Shown here: positions 8,396-16,646 of the stretch, piece by piece
How the letters are laid out: every line of letters starts with the position of its first letter
How positions within the stretch are numbered: the stretch's first letter is position 1
DNA from: Rhodococcus ruber
GTDB lineage: Bacteria; Actinomycetota; Actinomycetes; Mycobacteriales; Mycobacteriaceae
Assembly (NCBI RefSeq): GCF_027270735.1
Contig: NZ_JAPWIJ010000011.1
Location: 1-52,314, forward strand
DNA: 52,314 nucleotides
Direction: 5' to 3'
Notes under the pieces: generated by a model
Told to the model about the DNA's origin: nothing
Databases searched by the model: none
What the model saw: only the letters and a program-made list of their open reading frames with translations
Position numbers and translations under genes: made by a program

Positions 8396-9600
8396 CGGAT
8401 GCAGTTCGTCGGCGGTGCGACACCCCGAAACCTGTTGTCCAGGAATGTGAGCGCGGCGGGAAGACCCTCGAATGCCGCCTGAATGTGCTGCGGGGCGTGA
8501 ACGACGTCGAACTGCAACGTCGCTCCACTCGCGCAGTACCGAGCAGCGGTGTCACGCAACGCAGCGATGGGAATGAGCGGGTCGTTGTCGCTTCCCCACA
8601 GCAATGTGGGTGCGGTGGGGACACCCGGATACTTCACCAAACTGTTTTCGTCGATGATCTGCTGCGCCTCCGGGCTGTCCACCAGCGAAGTATTGGTGGA
8701 GACCGCCAGGGCGCTCTTGAAGGCTCCGGTAGCAAGAATCACCGGTGTGCACGCATTCGAGACCTGATCCTTCAAAGCCAGACCGGTGGGATTGAGCTGC
8801 GCGGTGATCGGCAAGCGATCGGGGTATTCGCGTTCGAGACCGAGAGCGGCGGCAAACGCGAGCCCGAATGCCTGATGCGGCTGGAAACCCAACGCACGAG
8901 CGATGTTGTCCAGATCGGCGGGCACCCCTCCGGCTGCGGCACCGACGATGTTCAGCTCGGGCGCATAGCTCGGAGCGAGCGCTGCAGCCCAGGCCGTCGC
9001 CATTCCACCACCCGAATACCCGGCCATTCCGACCGGACTGGCCGACAGTCCCAGCTCGGGAACCCGCTGCGCGGCGCGAATCCCGTCGAGTGTGATCTGG
9101 CCGCCGAGCTTGGCTGCGCCATAAGCACTTTTGGGACCGAGGTGGTCCGGGACTGCGACCGACCAGCCACGCATCAGGGCCAGGTTGAGAAATTCACGCT
9201 CCTGAACACCGGTCGTCGGATCGGCCCCGAACAGCGATTCCGACGGTGCGCACTGCAACCCGAGCGCGTTGACGAACGGCTGATACGACAGCAGAGGCCC
9301 ACCAGGTGCGCGGTTCGCCGGCGCGAGAACGGTTGTCACAGCGGCGATCGCGTCTCCTCTGGAGTCGGATGATCGGTACTGGATCTGCCAGATGTCGGCA
9401 CCCGGATACAAGGGACTCGTAAAACGTCTGTTCGCCACGACATCGCCGTTGGTCTTGCCGGTCAGGTCAGCCGGAGCCGCGTAGAGCGTGCCGGGCACCG
9501 GTGTCGGATCGTTGGGCGCCGCCGATGCGTGTGGTGCAGTGACGAACAGCATCGACATCAGCCCGACGGCGGTCGTCAGGGTCAAGAGGGTGCGGCGCAT
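8392..9600 (-). CDS. Secreted LIP-family lipase/esterase (operon proximal copy)
   Basis: This 402-residue secreted alpha/beta hydrolase is a paralogue of the product of 5397-6599. Its signal peptide ends at ASAAP (about 28). The nucleophile lies in MAGYSGGGMAT, the acid probably in GSDNDPLIP and the His in APQHIQ. Paired Cys residues (LQCAPS, NACTPV, RYCASG, TNCIR) suggest disulfides. The frame opens at 9639, but the ATG at 9600 starts with the classical MRRTLLTL signal. It overlaps the CocE-type gene by 4 bp. The gap to the upstream MFS gene is 103 bp, so the hydrolases may also have their own promoter. Confidence 0.9.
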   Translation of the reverse strand: MRRTLLTLTTAVGLMSMLFVTAPHASAAPNDPTPVPGTLYAAPADLTGKTNGDVVANRRFTSPLYPGADIWQIQYRSSDSRGDAIAAVTTVLAPANRAPGGPLLSYQPFVNALGLQCAPSESLFGADPTTGVQEREFLNLALMRGWSVAVPDHLGPKSAYGAAKLGGQITLDGIRAAQRVPELGLSASPVGMAGYSGGGMATAWAAALAPSYAPELNIVGAAAGGVPADLDNIARALGFQPHQAFGLAFAAALGLEREYPDRLPITAQLNPTGLALKDQVSNACTPVILATGAFKSALAVSTNTSLVDSPEAQQIIDENSLVKYPGVPTAPTLLWGSDNDPLIPIAALRDTAARYCASGATLQFDVVHAPQHIQAAFEGLPAALTFLDNRFRGVAPPTNCIR

Positions 9601-9703
9601 GATGAAAGCTCTTCTCGATTTCCATTGGGCCCGGGCCATTCGTCGGACCGGGAAGTCTCACGTCGATGTTCGGATCGGTACTTGTCGTTCGGGGGCCCGC
9701 TGG

Positions 9704-11155
9704 TCAAGGTGACCTCTGGGGCACGTTCACGGGCTCTCGCACGCCCTCGGTGGCGACTCGATCGCTGCGCGGCAGTGCCATCGCGACAGCGGTGGCCACG
9801 GCCATCGTCGCTGCCAGTCCGAACAGCACTCTCTGCTGCGCGACGAGATGATCCCGTGCCACGGCCTGCACGGGGAGCAACGCGAAATACACGGCACCGG
9901 TGACCGCTGTACCCACGGCCGATCCGACCTGTTGGACCGTCGGCATGATCCCCGACGCGGAACCGATGGCGTCGGGTCTCACACCGGCGACGATGGTGCT
10001 CTGCAGCGGAGCGATCACCGCTCCCAAGCCCGCCCCGACCAGAACCAGCGGGATGGTCATCGGCCATGGAAAACCTGGCCGATCGAAGTAGTCGACGGCG
10101 GCACCGAGGACCAACAGAGCCGCGCCCATCGTGGCCGCGCCTGCCGCTACCACGCGAGAGTCCCAGCGGTGGAACGCTATCGGCGCGCCCAAGGACGCGA
10201 CGACAGCCCCGAGCGCGAAGGGGATCGTGATCACTCCTACCGTCGACGCGCTGTCGCCCAGTCCGGTCTGCAGCGTCACCGACATCGTCAGAACGAATGC
10301 AGTGAAGGTGCCGTACACCAGAGCCGAGACGACACACCCGTAAGTGAACCCCCGCTCGGCGAAGATGCGGGTGTCGACCATCACGTGTGCACCCGCTTCG
10401 CTCCTGCGCCGTTCCCACACCGCGAACAGGGCCAACAGAACCAGGCCGATGCCGAGTACGGGTACCGCGGCCATCAGGCTCGCGCTCGTCATGATCGGGT
10501 ACACGATCGACACAGCACCGATCGACCACAGAACAACCCCGATCGGATCGAACAGGCCACCCGACAGCACGTGCCTCGAACCGGCGCAGACATACCGTCG
10601 GGCGAGGACGATCGCAGCCACCGAAATCGGAACGTTGATCAGAAATATTGCCCGCCAACCTGTTCCGAGGATGTCGAGGTGTAGCAGCACCGCACCGACG
10701 GACGGCCCGGCCAGACCGGCGAGCCCTGCTGTGCCGCCGTACAAGGCGAACGCAGTGGTACGCCGTGACCCGGAGTAGGTTGCGGTCACGATGGCCACGG
10801 TCTGGGCCGACATGGCCGCTCCCGCAACCCCTTGCACGACGCGACCGACGATCAGCAACTCGATGGTGGGGGCGTACGCGCACAGGACCGACGTCGACGC
10901 GAACATCGCGGTGCCGACGACGAACGTGTTTCTGCGCCCGAATACCTCACCTGTTCTCGCCATCGTGAGGAGAGCGCACGCGAATGCCAGTAGATACGCC
11001 GCTGGCACCCAGACTTGCTGTGCGCCCGTCCCGTCGAGGTCGCGGGCGATCGTGGGTAGCGCAACGGTGACCGCGGTGACGTCGATCATCTGCATCGTGA
11101 CGGCCAGCAAACAGGCGCACAGCGTCATCCACGAGCCGCTGCGTCGGTGTGTCAT
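9704..11155 (-). CDS. MFS transporter, DHA2 (EmrB/QacA) family
   Basis: This 483-residue integral membrane exporter probably has 14 transmembrane segments. The DHA2 signature is visible near the N-terminus (MIDVTAVTVALPTIARDL and QQVWVPAAYLLAFA), followed by the loop motif GEVFGRR and GRVVQGVAGAAM. Relatives export drugs, and others export lipids or siderophores. Its start overlaps the stop of the PapA-type acyltransferase gene (ATGA), so it most likely exports the acylated product of that enzyme. That role is inference from context. Confidence 0.9.
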   Translation of the reverse strand: MTHRRSGSWMTLCACLLAVTMQMIDVTAVTVALPTIARDLDGTGAQQVWVPAAYLLAFACALLTMARTGEVFGRRNTFVVGTAMFASTSVLCAYAPTIELLIVGRVVQGVAGAAMSAQTVAIVTATYSGSRRTTAFALYGGTAGLAGLAGPSVGAVLLHLDILGTGWRAIFLINVPISVAAIVLARRYVCAGSRHVLSGGLFDPIGVVLWSIGAVSIVYPIMTSASLMAAVPVLGIGLVLLALFAVWERRRSEAGAHVMVDTRIFAERGFTYGCVVSALVYGTFTAFVLTMSVTLQTGLGDSASTVGVITIPFALGAVVASLGAPIAFHRWDSRVVAAGAATMGAALLVLGAAVDYFDRPGFPWPMTIPLVLVGAGLGAVIAPLQSTIVAGVRPDAIGSASGIMPTVQQVGSAVGTAVTGAVYFALLPVQAVARDHLVAQQRVLFGLAATMAVATAVAMALPRSDRVATEGVREPVNVPQRSP

Positions 11156-12606
11156 ACCCTGCTGACGTCCGGAAGCTCGTGCGTGAACGTGCTCGCGTCG
11201 GGAAGCTGCGGTACGTAGTCACCCGATTCGACCACGGAGGTGAAGATCTCGAAGATCTTGGCGAAGTAGAGATCGATCGAGCGATCGGCCTCGTCCGTCC
11301 CCGGGTACAGAAATTCCACACCGGTGTGATCTTCGAATCGATTGATCCACATGAAGACTTCTTCCGAGCTTCCGCGGTTTCCGTACAACCCGGCTCCGGC
11401 CGCGTCGAGTTCGGCTTCACCGGGCAGCTTTCGGACGTCGACGTAGGAGATCATCGGGGCGGTCCAACCCGGTTGGGTGGTGATTCCGTGTTCTGGACCG
11501 ACCAATTCGAGAACTCGGTGGTAGGACGTGTTCGCCAGCAGCTTCCCGGAATCGAATGCCTGCTGAGCAAGGACTGCCAGAGTGAGAAAGGTCGGCTGGG
11601 AACCCAGTTCGAACTGCACGGGAACGAGACTCGAGAACCAACCGATCGAGGCGAATTCGCCCGGCAGAGTTCGAGTGCTCTTGGGCGTCAGGCCCAAGTA
11701 GCTGTTTCGGCCGGCCAACTCGTATTCCGCCAAGGCCGCCGCGGCGAAGATGCCTCCGATGAATTTTGCTCCCACTCCCGCACATGCCTCGTCGACGGCC
11801 CGGGCCTTCGCGCCGTCGAACAGCGGGAACGAGCTGTGCGACGTCCTGGTGTAGTCGACACTGTTGCGCCCCAGCGGAAGCGGGAATGTCGGAAGGTCGC
11901 CACCGTTGTCCGTCACCAGGTCGATCCAGGTATGGACGGCCGCGGACTCCAGGGTCGTGGCGTCGCTCTCGGTGCGCTCACGCCGGCAGTACTCGATGTA
12001 GCTGCCCGGGGTGAACAGTCCATCGGACTCCCCCGTCACCGCGTTGCGATAGAGCTGTCTCAGTTCGTAGTACGTCAATGCCTGCGAAATGCCGTCGGTG
12101 TCGAGGTGGTCGACCGCCGCGTACACCACAAAATGGTCGTCGTGCTCGATCGTCCCGAAGGAGAAGCAGTCCCAACTCTCCGGCCCCGGAGTGGTGTCCT
12201 GCACGTGCCTACGGATGTCGGCCGCGCTCGAGGGCACACCGAAAGCAGTTGGCTCGAGCACGATGTCGTCGACGTCGACGACGTGGCGCACCGATCCGGC
12301 CGACGTGGTCTCGAACCAGCTCGAGAACGAATCATGGCGTTTGACAAACGTATTGAACGCTTGTCCCATTGCTGCGCTGTCCAACTTTCCTTCGATGCGG
12401 AACGTGACGAGGCACAGTCTGGAGAAGCGGAAGGACGATCCTCGGTTGCGGAACGCGGCCTCGAGGTACGCCTGCTGTATGTGGGACGGACGTGCCGGAT
12501 GGACGGGTGCCGCTGCGGCAGCGCCCCGTGAAGCGTCGGTAGGCGACCACGTGGTGAGTGGTCCTGGAGCGGGCTTCCACTCGTCGATGAGTCCGAATGC
12601 GACCAC
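11152..12606 (-). CDS. PapA-type condensation-domain acyltransferase
   Basis: This 484-residue protein has the condensation-domain (CoA-dependent acyltransferase) fold of mycobacterial PapA enzymes, which esterify trehalose or phthiocerol lipids. The active-site HHxxxDG motif appears as DHLDTDG at residues 166-172: the catalytic His167 and Asp171 are kept and the first His is Asp. The N-terminal region PARPSHIQQAYLEAA and the C-terminal PMISYVDVRKLPG and FMWINRFEDHTG match PapA architecture. The GTG at 12606 has AAAGG 7 nt upstream. It heads the operon with the MFS exporter and three secreted hydrolases, divergent from the mycolyltransferase gene. Rhodococcal trehalolipid synthesis also uses PapA-like enzymes, but the acceptor here is unknown. 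Confidence 0.85.
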   Translation of the reverse strand: MVAFGLIDEWKPAPGPLTTWSPTDASRGAAAAAPVHPARPSHIQQAYLEAAFRNRGSSFRFSRLCLVTFRIEGKLDSAAMGQAFNTFVKRHDSFSSWFETTSAGSVRHVVDVDDIVLEPTAFGVPSSAADIRRHVQDTTPGPESWDCFSFGTIEHDDHFVVYAAVDHLDTDGISQALTYYELRQLYRNAVTGESDGLFTPGSYIEYCRRERTESDATTLESAAVHTWIDLVTDNGGDLPTFPLPLGRNSVDYTRTSHSSFPLFDGAKARAVDEACAGVGAKFIGGIFAAAALAEYELAGRNSYLGLTPKSTRTLPGEFASIGWFSSLVPVQFELGSQPTFLTLAVLAQQAFDSGKLLANTSYHRVLELVGPEHGITTQPGWTAPMISYVDVRKLPGEAELDAAGAGLYGNRGSSEEVFMWINRFEDHTGVEFLYPGTDEADRSIDLYFAKIFEIFTSVVESGDYVPQLPDASTFTHELPDVSRV

Positions 12607-12866
12607 GACACAACCTTTCGAAGGGGAGAGATACGACGCGACACAGTGAGGTGCGTCGGAGGGGCCAGTGCATCATTCGAGCGAGACCGAGAACACCCCA
12701 CGGCCCGGCATTTTGGAAAATCGACAAACATGCGCGGGATATCTGTGTCAGAACTGAAGGATCGTCAAGATTGTGGTGGCGGCCAGAGAATCGCTCTAAC
12801 GTCGGAATCTCAACGCGCTGACCGAAAGCAGGCTCGGCGCTGCCCCCTCGATGTCAGGAACGGTAG
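12607..12866. other. Divergent intergenic region, acyltransferase / mycolyltransferase
   Basis: These 260 bp without a gene must carry promoters for both the minus-strand acyltransferase operon and the plus-strand mycolyltransferase. I see no inverted repeat or consensus promoter that I would defend. The AT-rich stretch around 12710-12790 is the likeliest promoter area. Confidence 0.4.
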
Positions 12867-13886
12867 ATGATCGACCGATACCGCCTGCGTGATGCGACCG
12901 TTTCGGCCCTGAGTGTGCTCGCGACCGTCGTTGTTCTCGCGTCGGGCACAGCAGCAGTGGCGACTGCCGAGACAGCGTCGTCGGTCGTCGGAATAGAGGG
13001 CATCGGCGAGCGTCGCGACATCGTGCGCGTGCATTCGGCGTCGATGGACCGCGACATCAGCGTCGACATCTTTCGGGCAGAGGCGCCCGGTGCGCCCACT
13101 CTCTACCTGCTCAACGGCGCGGCCGGTGGAGACGGCGGCAGCAGCTGGTTCGATCAGACCGACATCGCCGGCTTCTTCGGTGACAAGAACGTCAACGTGG
13201 TAGTGCCACGGGGTGGCGCTGCGAGTTACTACACCGACTGGTTGCGCGACGACCCGGTGCTGGGCCGAAACAAGTGGTCCACCTTTCTCGGTCTCGAACT
13301 GCCGCCGTTGATGAACGCACTTCTCGACAGCAACGGCATCAATTCCGTCGCCGGTATCTCGATGGCCGGGACGTCGGTTCTGCAGCTGGCCATCGCTCAT
13401 CCCTCCGTCTACCGATCCGTGGCCTCGTACAGCGGATGTGCCCGTACCAGCGACCCGGTGGGCGCGATGTACGTCAGGTCCGTGGTCGAAGCACGCGGCG
13501 GTGGATCCACCGCGAACATGTGGGGACCTGCAGGCAGTGCCGACTGGATTGCCAACGACCCGTACGTCAACGCCGAAGGACTGCGCGGTGTCGCGGTGTA
13601 CATCTCGAGCGGAACCGGAGCGCCCGGCGCGTTCGATGTACCCGGCGGACCCGGCATCGGTAGTGACTACGGCAAGCTCGCCCAACAGCTCGCCGTCGGT
13701 GCCGTCATCGAGGCGACCACCGACTCGTGCTCGCACCAGATGCAGCAGCGCTTGCAGGAGCTGAACATCCCCGCCACCTACAACTTCCGACCCAACGGAA
13801 CCCATTCGTGGGCCTACTGGCAACAAGACCTACACGACTCGTGGTCGGTGATCGCGCCGTCGATGGGACTGCCGACCACCTCCTGA
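12867..13886 (+). CDS. Antigen-85-family mycolyltransferase/esterase
   Basis: This 339-residue secreted protein belongs to the antigen 85 (FbpA/B/C) family, which transfers mycolic acids between trehalose monomycolate and arabinogalactan or trehalose. A signal peptide ends near residue 34. The nucleophile Ser165 is in GISMAG, the family core LYLLNGAAGGDGGSSW is present, and the C-terminal THSWAYW carries the catalytic His. Activity confirms a mycolate-containing envelope by inference. The ATG has AGGAA 6 nt upstream. It is divergent from the PapA-type operon and 33 bp upstream of gpgS, suggesting a shared envelope-glycolipid function. Confidence 0.93.
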   Translation: MIDRYRLRDATVSALSVLATVVVLASGTAAVATAETASSVVGIEGIGERRDIVRVHSASMDRDISVDIFRAEAPGAPTLYLLNGAAGGDGGSSWFDQTDIAGFFGDKNVNVVVPRGGAASYYTDWLRDDPVLGRNKWSTFLGLELPPLMNALLDSNGINSVAGISMAGTSVLQLAIAHPSVYRSVASYSGCARTSDPVGAMYVRSVVEARGGGSTANMWGPAGSADWIANDPYVNAEGLRGVAVYISSGTGAPGAFDVPGGPGIGSDYGKLAQQLAVGAVIEATTDSCSHQMQQRLQELNIPATYNFRPNGTHSWAYWQQDLHDSWSVIAPSMGLPTTS

Positions 13887-13919
13887 GCCGTGACTTCCAG
13901 CGATGACGAAGGAAACTCG

Positions 13920-14885
13920 ATGAGCCGAACCGACACCGTGGGCACTCCCGCTCTTGCCGCCACCTGGGCCCGTTCACCCTGGACGCTCGCAGACCTCATC
14001 GCGGCCAAACACGGCCGAACCATCTCGGTCGTCCTCCCCGCCCTCGACGAGGAAGACACCGTCGCGGACGTCATTGCCTCCATGACTCCCCATCTGGGAA
14101 GTCTCGTCGACGAACTGATCGTGCTCGATTCGGGATCGACCGACCGCACGGCTGTCCGGGCGCGCGCCGCCGGGGCCACCGTCGTCTACAGGGAAGAGGT
14201 ACTACCAGGCCTGCCCGTCGTCGGCGGAAAGGGCGAGGTCCTGTGGCGAGGTGTAGCAGCCACCTCGGGCGACATCGTGGTGTTCGTCGACTCGGATCTG
14301 GTCGATCCGGGGACGCATTTCGTGCCGTCGCTCGTCGGCCCACTGCTCATGCACGAGGGCGTCGAACTGGTCAAAGGCTTCTACCGTCGGCCGCTGACGA
14401 TCGGTGACAGCACCGACGAGGATGGTGGCGGACGCGTCACTCAGTTGACGGTACGGCCCCTGTTGACCGCACTCCGTCCCGAACTGGCCGGCGTCTTTCA
14501 GCCGCTGGGCGGCGAGTACGCCGCCACTCGTCAGTTGCTCGAAACTGTGCCCTTCGCCCCCGGCTACGGTGTCGAGATCGGACTGCTCCTCGACACGTAT
14601 CACCGCTCGGGTGCGGGCACGATCGGGCAGGTCGGACTCGGTACGCGCCGCCATCGAAATCGGCCGACCTCCGAGTTGGCCGTCATGAGTCGACAGATCG
14701 TCGCCACCATGTTCGCGCGGCTCGGTCTCGGCGATTCCGGTGCCGGGTTCACCACCTTCTCGACCACGGGGCCTCAGCTCTCGATGAGTGTGGCACCGCT
14801 GTCCTTGGTCGACCGTCCCCCGCTGATCACCGTCGACGACTACCTACGTGCCCATCGCCGGCACTCGATGACCGCGCCGGTCTGA
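13920..14885 (+). CDS. gpgS: Glucosyl-3-phosphoglycerate synthase (GT81)
   Basis: This 321-residue GT-A glycosyltransferase closely resembles mycobacterial GpgS (324 aa from memory). GpgS makes glucosyl-3-phosphoglycerate from NDP-glucose and 3-phosphoglycerate, the first step towards glucosylglycerate and, in mycobacteria, methylglucose lipopolysaccharide. Visible motifs are VVLPALDEE (37-45), LIVLDSGSTD (about 66-75), the metal-binding D124-S-D126 and the C-terminal SLVDRPPL. A GTG at 13890 is open, but the ATG at 13920 has AAGGA 6 nt upstream and matches the family N-terminus. It is adjacent to a mycolyltransferase rather than to its usual mycobacterial neighbours. No glucosyl-phosphoglycerate phosphatase gene is visible nearby. 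Confidence 0.9.
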   Translation: MSRTDTVGTPALAATWARSPWTLADLIAAKHGRTISVVLPALDEEDTVADVIASMTPHLGSLVDELIVLDSGSTDRTAVRARAAGATVVYREEVLPGLPVVGGKGEVLWRGVAATSGDIVVFVDSDLVDPGTHFVPSLVGPLLMHEGVELVKGFYRRPLTIGDSTDEDGGGRVTQLTVRPLLTALRPELAGVFQPLGGEYAATRQLLETVPFAPGYGVEIGLLLDTYHRSGAGTIGQVGLGTRRHRNRPTSELAVMSRQIVATMFARLGLGDSGAGFTTFSTTGPQLSMSVAPLSLVDRPPLITVDDYLRAHRRHSMTAPV

Positions 14886-14898
14886 CCCGAATACAGAC

Positions 14899-14931
14899 GC
14901 ACCCTCCACCGTCGAGCACGGTGAAGGGTGC
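14899..14931. terminator. Bidirectional hairpin terminator, gpgS / ligase
   Basis: GCACCCTCCACCGT (14899-14912) pairs with ACGGTGAAGGGTGC (14918-14931) with one mismatch, around a 5-nt loop. It sits between two convergent genes, 13 bp after the gpgS stop. Confidence 0.75.
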
Positions 14932-14954
14932 GCTGAGTCGTGCAGAAGAACGAA

Positions 14955-16547
14955 CTACTTGCCTGCAGCTTCGGACGCCCGAAGATCCTTGCGGAGAATC
15001 TTGCCTGCCGCGGACTTCGGCACTGTGTCGATGAACTCGACGCGCCGAACCTTCTTATGTGGGGAAACACGCTCGGCGACGAAAGCGATGATGCCATCCT
15101 CGTCGATCGTGGCACCCTGCTGCCGGACGACGAATGCCTTGGGGATTTCCTCGCCCTCGTCGTCGAGAACACCGATCACGGCGGCGTCGGCGATCTCCTC
15201 GTGAGTGAGCAGCAGGGCCTCGAGCTCGGCCGGCGGCACCTGGTAGCCCTTGTACTTGATCAGTTCCTTGAGGCGGTCGACGATGTAGACGACGCCTTCG
15301 TGGTCCGCGACAGCGATGTCACCGGTGTGCAGGTAACCGTCGGAGTCGAGCGTCTCGGCGGTGGCGGAGGGGTTGTTCAGGTATCCGACCATCACGTTCG
15401 GTCCCTTGACCCACAGCTCGCCCGGCTTGCTCAATCCCTCTGCGGGAAGCTCGATTTCGTCGCCGGTGGCCGGGTCGACGAGCTTGTTCTCGGTGTTGGC
15501 CAGCGGCTGACCCACCGAGCTGAGCGGCATGTCGTCGCGGTCGAACGGGATGGCGTGGCTGACCGGGCTGAGCTCACTCATGCCGTAGCCCTGGCGCACC
15601 CGCGTGTTCAAGCGCTTCGCGACGGCCTTGCCGAGCTCCTCGTCCAGCGGTGCCGCGCCGGAGAAGATGGTGTGCACGCTGGAGAGGTCGTACTGATCGA
15701 TCATCGGGTGCTTCGCGAGCGCGACGGCCACCGGCGGTGCGATGAACAGGTACGTCAGCTTCTGATCCTGAATGATGCGCAGGAATTCGACGAGGTCGAA
15801 CTTCGGCATCGTCACCAGATGCGCGCGCAGCTTGAGAGCGATGTTGAGCAGCACAGTCAGGCCGTAGATGTGGAAGAACGGCAGCAGCGCCAGGATCGCG
15901 TCGTCGCTGTCGATGCCCACCCGCGGTTCCATCTGGGCGACGTTCGCGACGAGGTTGCGGTGGGTGAGGATGACGCCCTTCGGGACACCCGTCGTGCCCG
16001 AGGAATACGGCAGCACCGCGACGTGCGTGGCCGGATCGAACGAGACCTCGGGAGCAGGCGCGCCCTGGGTGAGTAGATCGCGCAGATTCGGGTGCCCCTC
16101 GGCACCGTCGAGCACGATCACGTGATCGGCGTCGATGCCCACCTTGTCCGCGGCCGCCTTCGCCTGCGGGTACAGCGGGGAGACGGTGAACAGGAACTTC
16201 GCGCCGGAACCGGTGAGCTGCTTCGCGATGTCCTCTGCGGTGTACAGCGCGTTGATCGTCGTCGCAGTTCCGCCTGCGCGCAGAATGCCGTGCAGCACCG
16301 ATGCGAACGCGGGCACGTTGGGCGAGTGCAGTCCGACGACATCGCCGACCTCGAGCCCGCGAGCCGCAAGTGCCCCGGCGATCGCGTCGACCTGGCCGAT
16401 CAGGCTTTTGTAGGTGGTGACGTCACCCGAAGTGCCGTCGATGAGAGCTGGCTTGTCCAGATCGGACTCGGCGATGGACCCGAACAAGAAGTCGTAGACG
16501 CTCAGATTCGGGATCTCGACGTCGGGAAAGGGACTGCGGAAGCTCAT
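14955..16547 (-). CDS. 4-coumarate-CoA ligase-like acyl-CoA synthetase
   Basis: This 530-residue adenylate-forming enzyme activates a carboxylic acid as acyl-AMP and then acyl-CoA. Motifs are the phosphate-binding loop PYSSGTTGVPKG, the GYGMSEL motif, YLHTGDIAVAD, the hinge IVDRLKELIKYKGYQVPPAELE and the catalytic Lys in PKSAAGKILRKDLR. It resembles the 4CL/FadD branch more than acetate or long-chain ligases; the substrate cannot be told. The ATG has AGGAG just upstream. It faces gpgS across a terminator, so it is not part of that transcript, although it could supply acyl groups to the neighbouring acyltransferase. Confidence 0.88.
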   Translation of the reverse strand: MSFRSPFPDVEIPNLSVYDFLFGSIAESDLDKPALIDGTSGDVTTYKSLIGQVDAIAGALAARGLEVGDVVGLHSPNVPAFASVLHGILRAGGTATTINALYTAEDIAKQLTGSGAKFLFTVSPLYPQAKAAADKVGIDADHVIVLDGAEGHPNLRDLLTQGAPAPEVSFDPATHVAVLPYSSGTTGVPKGVILTHRNLVANVAQMEPRVGIDSDDAILALLPFFHIYGLTVLLNIALKLRAHLVTMPKFDLVEFLRIIQDQKLTYLFIAPPVAVALAKHPMIDQYDLSSVHTIFSGAAPLDEELGKAVAKRLNTRVRQGYGMSELSPVSHAIPFDRDDMPLSSVGQPLANTENKLVDPATGDEIELPAEGLSKPGELWVKGPNVMVGYLNNPSATAETLDSDGYLHTGDIAVADHEGVVYIVDRLKELIKYKGYQVPPAELEALLLTHEEIADAAVIGVLDDEGEEIPKAFVVRQQGATIDEDGIIAFVAERVSPHKKVRRVEFIDTVPKSAAGKILRKDLRASEAAGK

Positions 16548-16646
16548 GGCTCTCCTTCGAAGAACTGCGGCAACAATGATCGAACCTTACCGTGAAAGCG
16601 GTCACATCGGACAGCGACCCTACCGCTGAGTCAGGTAGGGCGGGCG

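Noticed and set aside
12607..12866. A riboswitch or small RNA in the acyltransferase/mycolyltransferase gap
   Set aside because: No conserved structure or promoter-terminator pair could be recognised by eye.
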